Shown here piece after piece: positions 14,215 through 27,211 of a stretch of 64,000 nt of DNA (position 1 is the stretch's first letter; the number at the start of each line of letters is the position of its first letter). A program made the position numbers and the translations under genes. Location of the stretch: NCBI GenBank assembly GCA_014529385.2, contig CM043969.1:73886676-73950675 (forward strand), in the 5' to 3' direction. Under the pieces are notes generated by a model that ran no database searches, had not been told where the DNA came from, and saw nothing but the letters and a program-made list of their open reading frames with translations. This stretch comes from Adiantum capillus-veneris (Eukaryota; Streptophyta; Polypodiopsida; Polypodiales; Pteridaceae).

Positions 14215-15059
14215 ACCTACCGCTCTCTACACTGCCGCTCAAGAGAAGAAACTTCTTCTCAAGAAACCCCAACCTCCCAATTTCAAGGGAGAAGAAGCTA
14301 ATGTAGAGCATAATGTTGAAGTCTGGTTAGAAGCAATGGATGACTATTTTGAACCTACGGGCACTCAACCAGAAAACCAGACTATGCTCGCGATGTTCCG
14401 CCTAACTGGTGATGCCAGAATATGGTGGAAACATCATTACCATGATTCTGACATTGTAGGATCTTCTCAATCTTGGGAAGATATAAAAGCTGCGGTGACA
14501 CGATGTTATCTACCCCAGCTCATAGGGCTATTAAGATGAATGAGTTCTTCCATCATCGACAGCTATCTTTGACAGTGGAAGAATATTATTTCAAGTCTGT
14601 AACATTGAAGAGGTATGCTCCAAAGATGTCTTTAGAACATCAAATAGCCAGATTCTTCCAAGGTCTCATAGAACCTCTAAATAGTAGACTTGAAGCTCTT
14701 AGACCAACAACCTTACAAGATGCCTTTTTGAGAGCTAAGACTTGAGCTTCAGAGATTATATAGCAAAGAGGGCAAGGTCAAATAATTGGGACAACAGACT
14801 GGCCAATTTTGCTTGCCAAAATCGATCGATGGTAGCCACCACAACAGCTACTACTGAATTTCCCAATGTGCATTGCTTCGAGTGTCAAGAATTTGGGCAT
14901 TACAAAAATCATTGCCCTAGGAGAGTACAAGCAAACGGTGCAAATGTGAGCCCCCCACCTACAAATGGAAGAGGCCAACCAAGTAATCGTGGAGGACGTG
15001 GATGTGGAGCTCATGCCAAAGCCAATGCTGCAATAGGCCAACCAACTATGGAAAGATGA
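14215..15059 (+). pseudogene. Decayed Gag with one CCHC zinc knuckle
   Basis: The three reading frames together give a Ty3/gypsy Gag. The first has PPNFKGEE...VEVWLEAMDDYF, MLAMFRLTGDARIWW and SWEDIKAAV; the second has RQLSLTVEEYYFKSVTLKRYAP and FFQGLIEPLNSRLEALRP; the third has the nucleocapsid knuckle CFECQEFGHYKNHCP near 14863-14907 and a Gly/Arg-rich tail. Frameshifts fall near 14510 and 14745. Gag forms the virus-like particle that packages element RNA. No protease or RT follows before the right LTR, 73 bases downstream. Confidence 0.82.
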
Positions 15060-15132
15060 TTGCTCCTCCAAAGAATTTTTCCTGACATATTCTTGAGATG
15101 AGGAAATCTCAAATTTTTCACGTTGGGTAGAA

Positions 15133-15683
15133 TGTAAGGTCTCCACCTGCCCTAGAAGAAGGTTACCTATGTAAAATTTTAAGCCTAAACATCAGTTTGG
15201 CAAAAGATACTATTTTTAGCAGGTTTCACTAACCAGATATTATTTCCGTGTTGTGATCCTTGTAGAACTTTTATTTTTGGTCAAATTCATTTTTTGTAAA
15301 AGATTTCCAAAAATAGAAAGTTTTGAGGTGCTTACACCCACCTAGATGCGACCCTCTTGTCAAAATCTACCCCATCCTGAATTTCCATAAAAGTAGCTCT
15401 CTGTTCCAAAAATTGCTAAATGTAGCAGGCTTGTGCATCTGACACCTTAGTCTATAGTCCTCAAGCTCTTCTTTTAATAGCAAGTTTCAGAATTAAATTT
15501 TGATAAGCCAAGCTCACTCTAGAAAATTAAATTTCATCCTGGTGTTAATAAATTAATTCCTAAAGTCTAAGGTATGCATGGGCATGTGTATGTACGTCCA
15601 CGTATACCCATAAATGACCCATATCCATGGACCCATGCCTTATGGTATGTTGACTCTAAGCATGGGTAAGTACATGAGGTGTA
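15133..15683 (+). repeat. Right LTR, 5' part only
   Basis: Direct copy of 10462-10998, with scattered substitutions and small indels. The match ends at 'catgggtaagtacat.aggtgta', after which the sequence is unrelated. Confidence 0.8.
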
Positions 15684-16552
15684 GTTTCTTACTTACATGT
15701 GTTCCTGATTTCAAGGGATATTGTGATGGACAAGATGCACTTGCAAGCCATTCATGACCACTTCAGTTTTCCTTCTTCATGAATGGGGACACACCAATAA
15801 TGCAATACAAAGTACATGTTGCCACACCAGATTGGAGACCAAGTGATGATATTACACTTTGAAAGAAAGATAGCAATGGGAAGCCAATGTTACCAGTTGG
15901 TTATCCTCCTCTATTACTACCAATGGTAGAGTATGTGAAAGGCCAAGAGGAGGTCATCCTAGGCATAAAGGATTACATTAAATTTTGGCAAAACATTGGA
16001 AATGGATATTTTGTTCCACGCTATTACAAAGACTGTGATAGACTACTTGAATGATGTAATATAGGAGCTTGATAAACCCATCCTCCCACAAGCTGGGTTA
16101 TACATGCATTTCTGGCCCAAAACGTAAGGTCCTAGATTGATACCCAACTAGATACCAAAAGAATTATAGGATATGAAAAATTCGGTGATCATTATTGTGG
16201 GCCTCAAAGAGAGAAACCAAGGGAGGAATTCAACCCATTTGCAGATGTCCAATAAGGAGACATTGTTCTATTGCTTCCTTCATATCAAGATGTATATCCT
16301 ATTTGGCTTGCAATGGATGTGTAAAAATTACAAAACTTAAAGAAATTAATGATACAATATTGGACACCATGTGTAAGAAGAAGTGTCTTGACTAATGTTG
16401 AGGTCTATGCTAACTGTTGGAAAGGCTTTTGGATGGAGAATAAAGCATATCCTTGTGTTTAAGAAGTTGTTGATGCAATTGTTTGGTCATGGGACCTAAA
16501 AATCTAGGATCGTATACAAGAATAAATATATTAAAAAGGGAAGCCAAGAAAT
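15684..16552 (+). pseudogene. Unidentified decayed coding-like fragment
   Basis: On the + strand one can read protein-like pieces broken by stops. They are MNGDTPIMQYKVHVATPDWRP, then PVGYPPLLLPMVEYVKGQEE...FWQNIGNGYFVPRYYKDCDRLLE from about 15779. Next comes FGDHYCGPQREKPREEFNPFADVQ-stop-GDIVLLLPSYQDVYPIWLAMDV near 16180-16330, and lastly VEVYANCWKGFWMENKAYPCV...VVDAIVWSW near 16398-16490. The density of aromatic and charged residues suggests real ancestry, perhaps a transposon-encoded protein, but I do not recognise the family and assign no function. Confidence 0.35.
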
Positions 16553-19404
16553 CCCAACAAGGGTTGCATATAAATGGAGAAATCCAATCCCGTAAGGATG
16601 CATGAAATCCTTAAAAATCATACGAACCCAAAAAAATTTGCATCTCTCTTTATTTATGGTGTTTATAAACACCCCCTTTAACCACTATCAATATCCTTGG
16701 TTGCATGCGCATGATTGGGGGGGGGGGCTCCCAAGATATGTGAAAATTTTCCAATTATGCAAATTGCACCAATTTCAATTTTCCCATAATGCAAAACTTT
16801 TTCCATTTTATCCAAAAGTCTCTTTAATGCTGATTTATCATCATTGAGTTAATTAGCCTAATATTGATAGATGTTTCTTAAGGCAGTATGGCATTTAAAG
16901 GAATCCTATTAGAATTTGAAGGCTTACCTTGCCTTTGACATATGACACATTCCTTAGCATAAATGTGAGCATCCTTTAGTACAGTAGGTCAACAAAGCCT
17001 TGCTTGAAAGATCTTCTTCATGTGATCTCTATTGAGAAGTGTCCACCTGCATTTAAAAACTGAGCTTCCTTTGACAACATTTTTTGCTCCTCATCATGAA
17101 TACATCTCCTAACAATCTGATAAATGCCTTTTTTGTAAAGTGATATTGCTATAGCCAAGAACGATTTCCTCTTCAAGGAAAACTTTCTTGTCTAATCTAT
17201 GGTAAATGACTCAAGCATTAAATCACTAGTTAAAAATGTGAGCATTTCATCATACCGAGAATCAAAGATTAGCCATTTAAATGCAAGAAGATCAACATCA
17301 AGAAGTTGATCATGAATTTACACTACACGCTCCCTTGACTCTAATCTACTCAGGAAATTGGCCACTACAAGCTCTTTCCCATGTGTGTGAACAATGACAT
17401 TAAAGTCAAACTCTTGCAACAATAGTGTTTGTCTTGCTAGTCTTCCATCTAAATGAGGTTTTTGAATCAGATACAATAGTGCATGATGGTTAGCATGGAA
17501 GGTAATCCTATTTTTCAACAAATAGTGCTTGAATTTTTTTAGGGCATATGCATCCCTAAGTCCCCTCTCTCAATAACATTGTAGTTCCTTTCTCTTGAGG
17601 TCATCAACATATTTTCATAGTCGGATTGGTTTGAACCATCCCTTAACCACTTTCTACATTAAAATTGATCCTATTGCAATATCAAAAGCATCCACAAATA
17701 GATGAAGTAGAAAAATCCAATTAGGAGGTTCACGAATAGGTGCAACCACTAACATTTTCTTCAAAATATGAAATTTTCTCTCTTGTGCTAGGACCAATTT
17801 AGTATCTGTGTTGATTAAATGACTCAAAGGTGCACCAATATAACAAAGATATGTTACATGTCTTCCATGCCACTTCATAAATCTACTCAATTTCTATAGC
17901 TTCTCAAAAATTGGAACCTTTTGAATGGATTTATCCCTCTTTGGATCAATGGATAACACCTCCTCTAAAATCATAAACCCTGAAAGAGTTTCCCTCTTTA
18001 TAGTAATTGATTTTTAAGGATTAAAGCACATTATGTATTTTTTGCATCCCTCCAAACATTTTTTGAGATGTTCTAAATGTTTTAAATTCTTACTAAATAC
18101 ACTGAAATCATCAAGGGAAACTCTCATGAATGAATTTAAAAAGGGTTTACATACAAAGGTTGATGTTTCTAAAGAGGATGAAGGTCCAGTTTTTAGGCTA
18201 AAGCTCAGCTCCCCACCCTATTGTAAAAGCAATTTTATGCTCATCTTTAGGTGCCATCTTTATCTGGTCATAATAATTGGAGAATCCATCCAACATACGA
18301 TACATTCATGGCCAGTAACTCAATCCAATAGTGTATCAAATAAATGGTAATGGAAAAGGATCTGACATAGTAGCTACATTCAAGGTCTTATAATCCACAT
18401 AGACTCTTACTTTACCATTTTTTAGGCACTATCGCAATGGGTGATAACCATCTTTCTTCATGAATATGCTTGATGAAACTAGCCTGTAGAAATTTGCCAA
18501 GCTCCTCCTTAACTTCCTTTGCATAATTTGGATTCATTATGTACCTCTATTATATGATAGGCATTGTACCTTGCCTTTGATTAATCTTATGTTGATAGAA
18601 GTTGAGACCTTTACCTTTCATGTATGAATAGTCCCAAGAAAACATATCTTTGAATTCAATCAACAAGAGCCTTAAAAAAAAATTCATCTACACTCTTGCC
18701 TATTTTGACCATCTCATGTTCTTCTTCAATTTCTAAAACTGATTTCTATAATTCTTATTCCAATGTCCTGGTAGATTTGGACATATGCTCCAAAAGTCTT
18801 TGTTCTACTACAATGGTAGCTTCACTCCTCCCGTCTCCTTTTTCTCTTCTTGTTCCATAATCTTCTCCTTTTCCAAAACTAATTGTTCATCCTTAGTGAT
18901 CACTATTCCTAGAAAAAATTGATCTAAATAGTTTTCTAGTTTTTCTTGTAAACCCTACATTGTCAAAACATTAATGTCAACGACAAGCTCAATGGAAGGA
19001 TTGTGGCTAGCAACAATTCCTCCTCTTCTAGGTCATCCACTTCAACTACTAAATTTATAGCTTGTGCCCACAATGGCATGTGTGCTTGTTGCAACTTCAC
19101 TTCTCTAATCATGGGTAATCTGATTTTCTTCTTACCCTATTTGATCAACACTTCATTTGATCCCGAATGCTTCAATTTAGCAGTTTTGAACCAAGGTCTA
19201 CCCAATAACATAGGGTAGGACTCATTATCAAACTCCATCTTTACGTTTTCAATCACAATCTTTTGATCTATCAAGATCCCCATTGGTTGGAGTCTCCTGT
19301 CATTAACCATTTTTACTTCAAATGGAATAGGTGCAAGCTTAGGGACTCCCATCCTATAATGCATAGATCCAAGTAAGATATTAAGCCAAGATCCCATCAA
19401 GAGG
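16553..19404 (-). pseudogene. pol unit 1 (protease/RT/RNase H/IN fragments)
   Basis: Protease-like sequence runs from 19404 to about 19137 (IENVKMEFDNESYPMLLGRPW). RT traces lie around 18350-18030. The RNase H-like part is the best kept of the four units: PLSHLINTDTKLVLAQE...LFVDAFDIAIGSIL at 17890-17654, then HALLYLIQKPHLDGRLARQ...LLLQEFDF at 17521-17318. The integrase zinc region (CIHDEE..., then CVICQ-like) lies around 17140-16930. Stops and frameshifts occur throughout. An 11-base G run lies at 16717-16727. Confidence 0.78.
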
Positions 19405-22168
19405 CCCAACAAGGGTTGCATATAAGTGGAGAAATCCAATCCCGTAAGGATGCATGAAATCCTTAAAAATCATAAGAACCCAAATCTTTTTTTGCATCTC
19501 TCTTTATTTTTGGTGTTTATAAACACCCCCTTTTTCCAAGAACTATCAATATCCTTGCTTGCATGCGCATGATTGGAAGGGGGGGGGGGGATTACCAAAT
19601 ATGTGAAAAATTTCCACATTCTGCAAATTGCACTAATTCCAAATTTTCCATAATACAAAACTTTTTGCATTCTATCCAAAAGTCTCTGTAATGCTGATTT
19701 ATCATTATTGAAATAATATTCTAATATTGATAGATGGTTCTTAAGGCAGTATGGGATTTAAAGGAATCCTATTGGAATTTGAAGGCTTACCTTGACTTTG
19801 ACATATGACACATTCCTTAGCATAAGTGTGAGCATCCTTTAGTACAATAGGTCAACAAAGCCTTGATTGAAAGATCCTTCTTCATGGGATCTCTATTGAG
19901 AAATGTCCACCTGCATTTAAAAATTGAGCTTCCTTTGACAACATTTTTTTCTCCTCATCATGAATGCATCTCCTAACAATCTGATATATGCCTTTTTTGT
20001 AAAGTGATCTTGCTATAGCCAAGAACGATTTTCTCTTCAAGGCAAACTTTCTTGTCTGGTCTATAAAAAATGACTCAAGTATTAAACCACCAGTTAAAAA
20101 CAAGATCATTTCATCATACCAAGAATGAAAGATTAGCCAATTAACTACAAAAAGATCAACATCAAGAAGTTGATCCTAAATTTCCACTACACGCTCCCTT
20201 GACTCTAACCTACTGAGGAAATGGCAAAGTCAAACTCTTGCAACAATAGTGTACGTCTTGCTAGTCTTCCATGTAAATGAGATTTTGGAATGAGATACAA
20301 TAGTGCGTGATGGTTAGCATGGAAGATCATCCTCTTTCGCTTGAGGTCATCAACGTATTTTCATAGTGGGATTGGTTTGAACCATCTCTTAACCACTTTC
20401 TACATGAAAATTGATCCTATTGCAATATGAGAAGCATCCACAAATAGATGAAATGGAAAACCCCAACCAGGAAGTTGAAGAATAGGTGCAACCACTAGCA
20501 TTTTCTTCAAAATATGAAATTCTCTCTCTTGTTCTAGGACCAAGTAAATTTAGCAACTATTTTGATTAGGTGACTCAAAGGTGCACCAATATAACCAAGA
20601 TATGTACATGTCTTCCATGCCACTTCATAAACCTACTTAATTTCTATAGCTTCTCAAAAATTGAAACCTTTTGAATGGATTTATCGCTCTTTGGATCAAT
20701 GGATAACACCTCCTCTTAAATCATAAACCATAAGTTTCCCTCTTTATAGTAACGGCTGATTTTTAAGGATTAAAGCACATTCAATTTTTTGCATCTCTCC
20801 AAACATTTTTTGAGATGTTCTAAATATTTTATTTGCTTACCAAATACACAGAAATCATGAAGGGAAACTTTCGTGAATGAATTTGAAAAGGGTTTAGATA
20901 CCTTTGTTGATGTTTCTAAAGAGGATGAAGGTCCAGCTTTTAGGCTAAAGATCATCACTATATGCACCAATGCTCTCCACCCTATTATAAAAGCAATTTT
21001 ATGCTCATCTTTACGTGCCATCTTTATCTGGTCGTAATAATCAGGGAATCCATCCAATATACTATACATTCATGGCCAGCAGCTCAATTCGATAGTGTAT
21101 CAAATAAATGGTAATGGAAAAGGATCTGACATAGTAGCTACATTCAAGGTCCTATAATCCACATAGACTCTTACTTTACCATTTTTTAGGCACTATCGTA
21201 ATGGGTGATAACCATCTTTCTTCATGAATAGGCTTGATGAAACTAGCCTATAGAAATTTGTCAAGCTCCTCCTTCACTTCCTTTTCATAATTTGGATTCA
21301 TTATGTACCTCTATTATATGATAGGCATTGTACCTTGCTTTTAGTTAATCTTATGCTGAAAGAAGTTGAGACCTTTACCTTTCATGTCTAAATAGTCCCA
21401 AGAAAACATTTCTTTGAATTCAATCAACAAAAGCCTTTATAAAAAATTCATCTACACTCTTCCCTATTTTGACCATCTCATGTTCTTCTTCAATTTCTAA
21501 AACTGATTCCTGTAAATTTTATTTTGATGTCCTTGTAGATTTGGACATATGCTCCAAAAGTCTTCGTTCTACTGCAATGATAGCTTCTCTCCTCCGTCTC
21601 CTTTTTCTCTTCTTGTTCCATAATCTTCTTCTTTTCCAAAACTAATAGTTCATCCTTAGTGATCACTATTCCTAGAAAAATTTGATCTAAATAGATTTTG
21701 AGTTTTTTTCTGTAAACCCTACATTGTCAAAACATTAATGTCAAAGACAAGCTCAATGGAAGGATTGTGGCTAGCAACAATTCCTCCTCTTCTAGGTCAT
21801 CCACTTCAACTACTAAACTTATATCTTGTGCCCACAATGGCATGTGTGCTTGTTGCAACTTCACTTCTCTAATCATGGGTAATCTGATTTTCTTCTTACC
21901 CTATTTGATCAACACGTCATTTGATCCCGAATGCTTCAATTTAGCAGTTTTGAACCAAGGTCTACCCAATAACATAGGGTAGGACTCATTATCAAACTCC
22001 ATCTTTACGTTTTCAATCACAATCTTTTGATCTATCAAGATCCCCATTGGTTGGAGTCTCCTGTCATCAACCATTTTTACTTAAAATAGAGTAGGTGCAA
22101 GCTTAGGGACTCCCATCCTATAATACATAGATCCAAGTAAGATATTAAGCCAAGATCCCATCAAGAGG
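19405..22168 (-). pseudogene. pol unit 2
   Basis: It carries an RT fragment at 21069-20770 (YSILDGFPDYYDQIKMARKDEHKIAF and DFCVFG; the catalytic YxDD is replaced by SLHD). The integrase zinc-binding start is at 20109-19882 (YKKGIYQIVRRCIHDEE and FLNAGGHFSIEIP; the first zinc His is Gln). The RNase H part is shortened at 20220 (gaggaaatggcaaagtcaaac) compared with unit 1. The protease end at its right border is out of frame in the active-site region. A 12-base G run lies near 19580. Confidence 0.78.
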
Positions 22169-24416
22169 CCCAACAAGGGTTGCATATAAGTGGAGAAATC
22201 CAATCCCGTAAGGATGCATGAAATCCTTAAAAATCAGAAGAACCCAAATCTTTTTTTGCATCTCTCTTTATTTTTGGTGTTTATAAACACCCCCTTTTTC
22301 GAAGAACTATCAATATCCTTGCTTGCATGCGCATGATTGGGGGGGGGGGGGGGATTACCAAATATGTGAAAAATTTCCACATTCTGCAAATTGCACTAAT
22401 TCCAATTTTTCCATAATACAAAACTTTTTGCATTCTATCCAAAAGTCTCTGTAATGCTGATTTATCATTATTGAGTTAATAGTCTAATATTGATAGATGG
22501 TTCTTAAGGCAGTATGGGATCTAAAGGAATCCTATTGGAATTTGAAGGCTTACCTTGCCTTTGACATATGACACATTCCTTAGCATAAGTGTGAGCATCC
22601 TTTAGTACAATAGGTCAACAAAGCCTTGATTGAAAGATCCTTCTTCATGGGATCTCTATTGAGAAATGTCCACCTGCATTTAAAAATTGAGCTTCCTTTG
22701 ACAACATTTTTTGCTCCTCATCATGAATGCATCTCCTAACAATCTGATATATGCCTTTTTTGTAAAGTGATCTTGCTATAGCCAAGAACGATTTTCTCTT
22801 CAAGGCAAACTTTCTTGTCTGGTCTATGGTAAATGACTCAAGTATTAAACCACCAGTTAAAAACGTGATCATTTCATCATACCAAGAATTAAAGATTAGC
22901 CAATTAACTACAAAAAGATCAACATGAAGAAGTTGATCCTAAATCTCCACTACACGCTCCCTTGACTCTAACCTACTGAGGAAATGGCAAAGTCAAACTC
23001 TTGCAACAATAGTGTACGTCTTGCTAGTCTTCCATGTAAATGAGATTTTGGAATGAGATACAATAGTGCGTGATGGTTAGCATGGAAGATCATCCTCTTT
23101 CGCTTGAGGTCATCAACGTATTTTCATAGTAGGATTGGTTTGAACCATCTCTTAACCACTTTCTACATGAAAATTGATCCTATTGCAATATGAGAAGCAT
23201 CCACAAATAGATGAAATGGAAAACCCCAATCAGGAAGTTGAAGAATAGGTGCAACCACTAGCATTTTCTTCAAAATATGAAATTCTCTCTCTTGTTCTAG
23301 GACCAAGTAAATTTAGCAACTATTTTGATTAGGTGACTCAAAGGTGCACCAACATAACCAAGATATGTACATGTCTTCCATGCCACTTCATAAACCTACT
23401 TAATTTCTATAGCTTCTAAAAAATTGGAACCTTTTGAATGGATTTATCGCTCTTTGGATCAATGGATAACACCTCCGCCTAAATCATAAACCCTAAAAGA
23501 GTTTCCCTCTTTATAGTAACGGCTGATTTTTAAGGATTAAAGCAAATTCTTATTTTTTGCATCTCTCCAAACATTTTTTGAGATGTTCTAAATTTTTTAT
23601 CTTCTTACCAAATACACAGAAATCATGAAGGGAAACTCTCATGAATGAATTTTAAGAGGGTTTAGATACCTTTGGTTATGTTTCTAAAGAGGATGAAGGT
23701 CCAGTTTTTAGGCTAAAGATCATCACTATATTCACCAATGCTCTCCACCCTATTATAAAAGCAATTTTATGCTCATATTTACATGCCATCTTTATCTGGT
23801 CGTAATAATCAGGGAATCCATCCAAGATACTATACATTCATGGCCAGCAACTCAATTCGATAGTGTATCAAATAAATGGTAATGGAAAAGGATCTGACAT
23901 AGTAGCTACATTGAAGGTCCTATAATCCACATAGACTCTTACTTTACCATTTTTTAGGCACTATCGTAATTGGTGATAACCATCTTTCTTCATGAATAGT
24001 CTTGATGAAACTAGCCTGTAGAAATTTGTCAAGCTCTTCCTTAACTTCCTTTGCATAATATGGATTCATTATGAACCTCTATTATACGATAGGCATTGTA
24101 CCTTTCTTTTAGTTAATCTTATGCTGAAAGAAGTTGAGACCTTTACCTTCCATGTCTGAATAGTCCCAAGAAAACATATCTTTAAATTCAATCAACAAAA
24201 GCCTTAAACAATATCTTAAACATAGGGTAGGACTCATTATCAAACTCCATCTTTACGTTTTCAATCACAATCTTTTGATCTATCAAGATCCCCATTGGTT
24301 GGAGTCTCCTGTCATCAACCATTTTTACTTAGAATGGAGTAGGTGCAAGCTTAGGGACTCCCATCCTATAATGCATAGATGCAAGTAAGATATTAAGCCA
24401 AGATCCCATCAAGAGG
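22169..24416 (-). pseudogene. pol unit 3, internally deleted
   Basis: Near-copy of unit 2. It lacks about 530 bases between 'caacaaaagcctta' and 'aacatagggtaggactc' (junction near 24205-24225), which removes sequence between RT and the end of the protease domain. The integrase zinc fragment at 22872-22645 is intact in frame. A 15-base G run lies near 22339. Confidence 0.78.
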
Positions 24417-24590
24417 CCCAACAAGGGTTGCATATAAGTGGAGAAATCCAATCCCGTAAGGATGCATGAAATCCTTAAAAATCATAAGAACCCAAATCTT
24501 TTTTTGCATCTCTCTTTATTTTTGGTGATTATAAACACCCCCTTTTTCCAAGAACTATCAATATCCTTGGTGGCATGCGCGTGACTGGAA

Positions 24591-24629
<39 letters not shown>

Positions 24630-27211
24630 TTACCAAATATGTGAAAAATTTCCACATTCTGCAAATTGCACTAATTCCAATTTTTCCATAATACAAAACT
24701 TTTTGCATTCTATCCAAAAGTCTCTGTAATGCTGATTTATCATTATTGAGTTAATAGTCTAATATTGATAGATGGTTCTTAAGGCAGTATGGGATTCAAA
24801 GGAATCCTATTGGAATTTGAAGGCTTACCTTGCCTTTGACATATGACACATTCCTTAGCATAAGTGTGAGCATCCTTTAGTACAATAGGTCAACAAAGCC
24901 TTGATTGAAAGATCCTTCTTCATGGGATCTCTATTGAGAAATGTCCACCTGCATTTAAAAATTGAGCTTCCTTTGCAAACATTTTTTGCTCCTCATCATG
25001 AATGCATCTCCTAACAATCTGATATATGCCTTTTTTGTAAAGTGGTCTTGCTATAGCCAAGAACGATTTTCTCTTCAAGGCAAACTTTCTTGTCTGGTCT
25101 ATGGTAAATGACTCAAGTATCAAACCACCAGTTAAAAATGTGATCATTCCATCATACCAAGAATGAAAGATTAGCCAATTAACTACAAAAACATCAACAT
25201 CAACATCAAGAAGGTGATCTTAAATTTCCACTACACGGTCCCTTGACTCTAACCTACTGAGGAAATGGCAAAGTCAAACTCCTGCAACAATAGTGTACGT
25301 CTTGCTAGTCTTCCATGTAAATGAGGTTTTGGAATGAAATACAATAGTGCGTGATGGTTAGCATGGAAGATCATCCTCTTTTGCTTGAGGTCATCAACGT
25401 ATTTTCATAGTGGGATTGGTTTGAACCATCCCTTAACCACTTTCTACATTAAAATTGATCCTATTTCAATATGAGAAGCATCCACAAATAGATGAAATGG
25501 AAAACCCCAATCAGGAAGTTGAAGAATAGGTGCAACCACTAGCATTTTCTTCAAAATATGAAATTCTCTCTCTTGTTCTAGGACCAAGTAAATTTAGCAA
25601 CTATTTTGATAAGGTGACTCAAAGGTGCACCAATATAACCAAGATATGTACATGTCTTCCATGCCACTTCATAAACCTACTTAATTTCTATAGCTTCTCA
25701 AAAATTGGAACCTTTTGAATACTCTTTGGATCAATGGATAACACCTCCTCTTAAATCATAAACCCTAAAAGAGTTTCCCTCTTTATAGTAACGGCTGATT
25801 TTTAAGGATTAAAGCACATTCTTTTTTTTTGTATCTCTCCAAACATTTTTTGAGATGTTCTAAATGTTTTATCTTCTTACCAAATACACAAAAATCATCA
25901 AGGGAAACTCTTATGAATGAATTTGAAAAGGGTTTAGATACCTTTGTTGTTGTTTCTAAAGAGGATGAAGGTCCAGTTTTTAGGCTAAAGATCATCACTA
26001 TATGCACCAATGCTCTCCACCCTATCATAAAAGCAATTTTATGCTCATCTTTACGTGCCATCTTTATCTGGTCGTAATAATCAGGGAATCCATCCAAGAT
26101 ACTATACATTCATGGCCAGCAACTCAATTCGATAGTGTATCAAATCAATGGTTATGGAAAAGGATCTGACATAGTAGCTACATTCAAGGTCCTATAATCC
26201 ACATAGACTCTTACTTTACCTTTTTTTAGGCACTATCGTAATGGGTGATAACCATCTTTCTTCATGAATAGGCTTGAGGAAACTAGCTTGTAGAAATTTG
26301 TCAAGCTCCTCCTTAACTTCCTTTGCATAATTTGGATTCATTATGTACCTCTATTATATGATAGGCATTGTACCTTGCTTTTCGTTAATCTTATGCTGAA
26401 AGAAGTTGAGATCACCTTCACCTTTCATGTCTGAATAGTCCCAATAAAACATATCTTTAAATTCAATCAACAAAAGCCTTTAAAAAAAATTCATCTACAC
26501 TCTTCCCTATTTTGACCATTGCATGTTCTTCTTCAATTTCTAAAACTGATTCCTGTAATTCTTATTTTGATGTCCTTGTAGATTTGGACATATGCTCCAA
26601 AAGTCTTTGTTCTACTACAATGATAGCTTCACTCCTCCGTCTCCTTTTTCTCTTCTTGTTCCATAATCTTCTTCTTTTCCAAAACTAATAGTTCATCCAG
26701 TGATCACTATTCCTAGCAAAATTTGATCTAAATAGTTTTTGAGTTTTTTTCTGTAAACCCTACATTGTCAAAACATTAATGTCAAAGACAAGGTCAATGG
26801 AAGGATTGTGGCTAGCAAGAATTTCTCCTCTTCTAGGTCATCCACTTCAACTGCTAAATTTATATCTTGTGCCCACAATGGCATATGTGCTTGTTGCAAC
26901 TTCACTTCTCTAATCATGGGTAATCTGATTTTCTTGTTACCCTATTTGATCAACACGTCATTTGATCCCGAATGCTTCAATTTGGCAGTTTTGAACCAAG
27001 GTCTACCCAATAACATAGGGTAGGACTCATTATCAAACTCCATCTTTACGTTTTCAATCACAATCTTTTGATCTATCAAGATCCCCATCGGTTGGAGTCT
27101 CCTATCATCGACCATTTTTACTTGAAATGGAGCAGGTGCAAGCTTAGGGACTACCATCCTATAATACATAGATGCAAGTAAGATATTAAGCCCAGATCCC
27201 CCATCAAGAGG
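24417..27211 (-). pseudogene. pol unit 4, edge of the original element
   Basis: RT fragment at 26109-25783 (VSLDDFCVFG, where YxDD has become SLDD) and integrase zinc region at 25147-24920. Protease lies at 27259-26942 with an uninterrupted active-site stretch VPLDGGSGLNILL and the LLGRPWF end motif. The DGG in place of DSG/DTG is a variant seen in some plant retroelement proteases. Only this unit joins smoothly to upstream protease and gag sequence. It contains the longest G-tract, about 38 bases at 24591-24628. Confidence 0.8.
24591..24628. repeat. 38-base poly-G tract
   Basis: An uninterrupted G run at the place where units 1-3 have 11, 12 and 15 G. Length is likely uncertain in the assembly. 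Proline-run open frames across it are artefacts. Confidence 0.9.

Larger units (their letters stand above)
10462..15683 (+). mobile_element. Non-autonomous LTR element with gag only (right LTR truncated)
   Basis: Two direct repeats starting tgtaaggtctccacct (10462 and 15133) flank a short internal region with a tRNA-Met-type PBS, a decayed gag and no pol. The left repeat can be followed to just before the PBS, implying an LTR near 2.9 kb. The right copy matches for only about 550 bases and is broken at 15683. This layout resembles plant gag-only terminal-repeat elements, which depend on a partner for reverse transcription. Target-site duplication cannot be tested because the right end is lost. 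Internal deletion of pol from a full element is the alternative. Confidence 0.65.
16553..27211 (-). repeat. Four head-to-tail copies of a ~2.8-kb pol segment
   Basis: The landmark cccaacaagggttgcatata starts each unit, at 16553, 19405, 22169 and 24417, giving units of 2852, 2764, 2248 and about 2795 bases. Reading on the - strand, each unit runs protease, RT, RNase H, integrase zinc region, then a short non-coding piece with a G-tract (as seen on the + strand). Units 2-4 are nearly identical and share deletions in the RNase H region; unit 1 is more diverged and more complete there. Unit 3 has its own ~530-base deletion. Only unit 4 runs on rightwards into uninterrupted upstream sequence (protease N-terminus, gag), so it is the edge of the original element. 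Confidence 0.88.

Noticed and set aside
24482-24717. Proline-rich open frames
   Set aside because: Produced by the poly-G tract; equivalent frames in the other units are broken.
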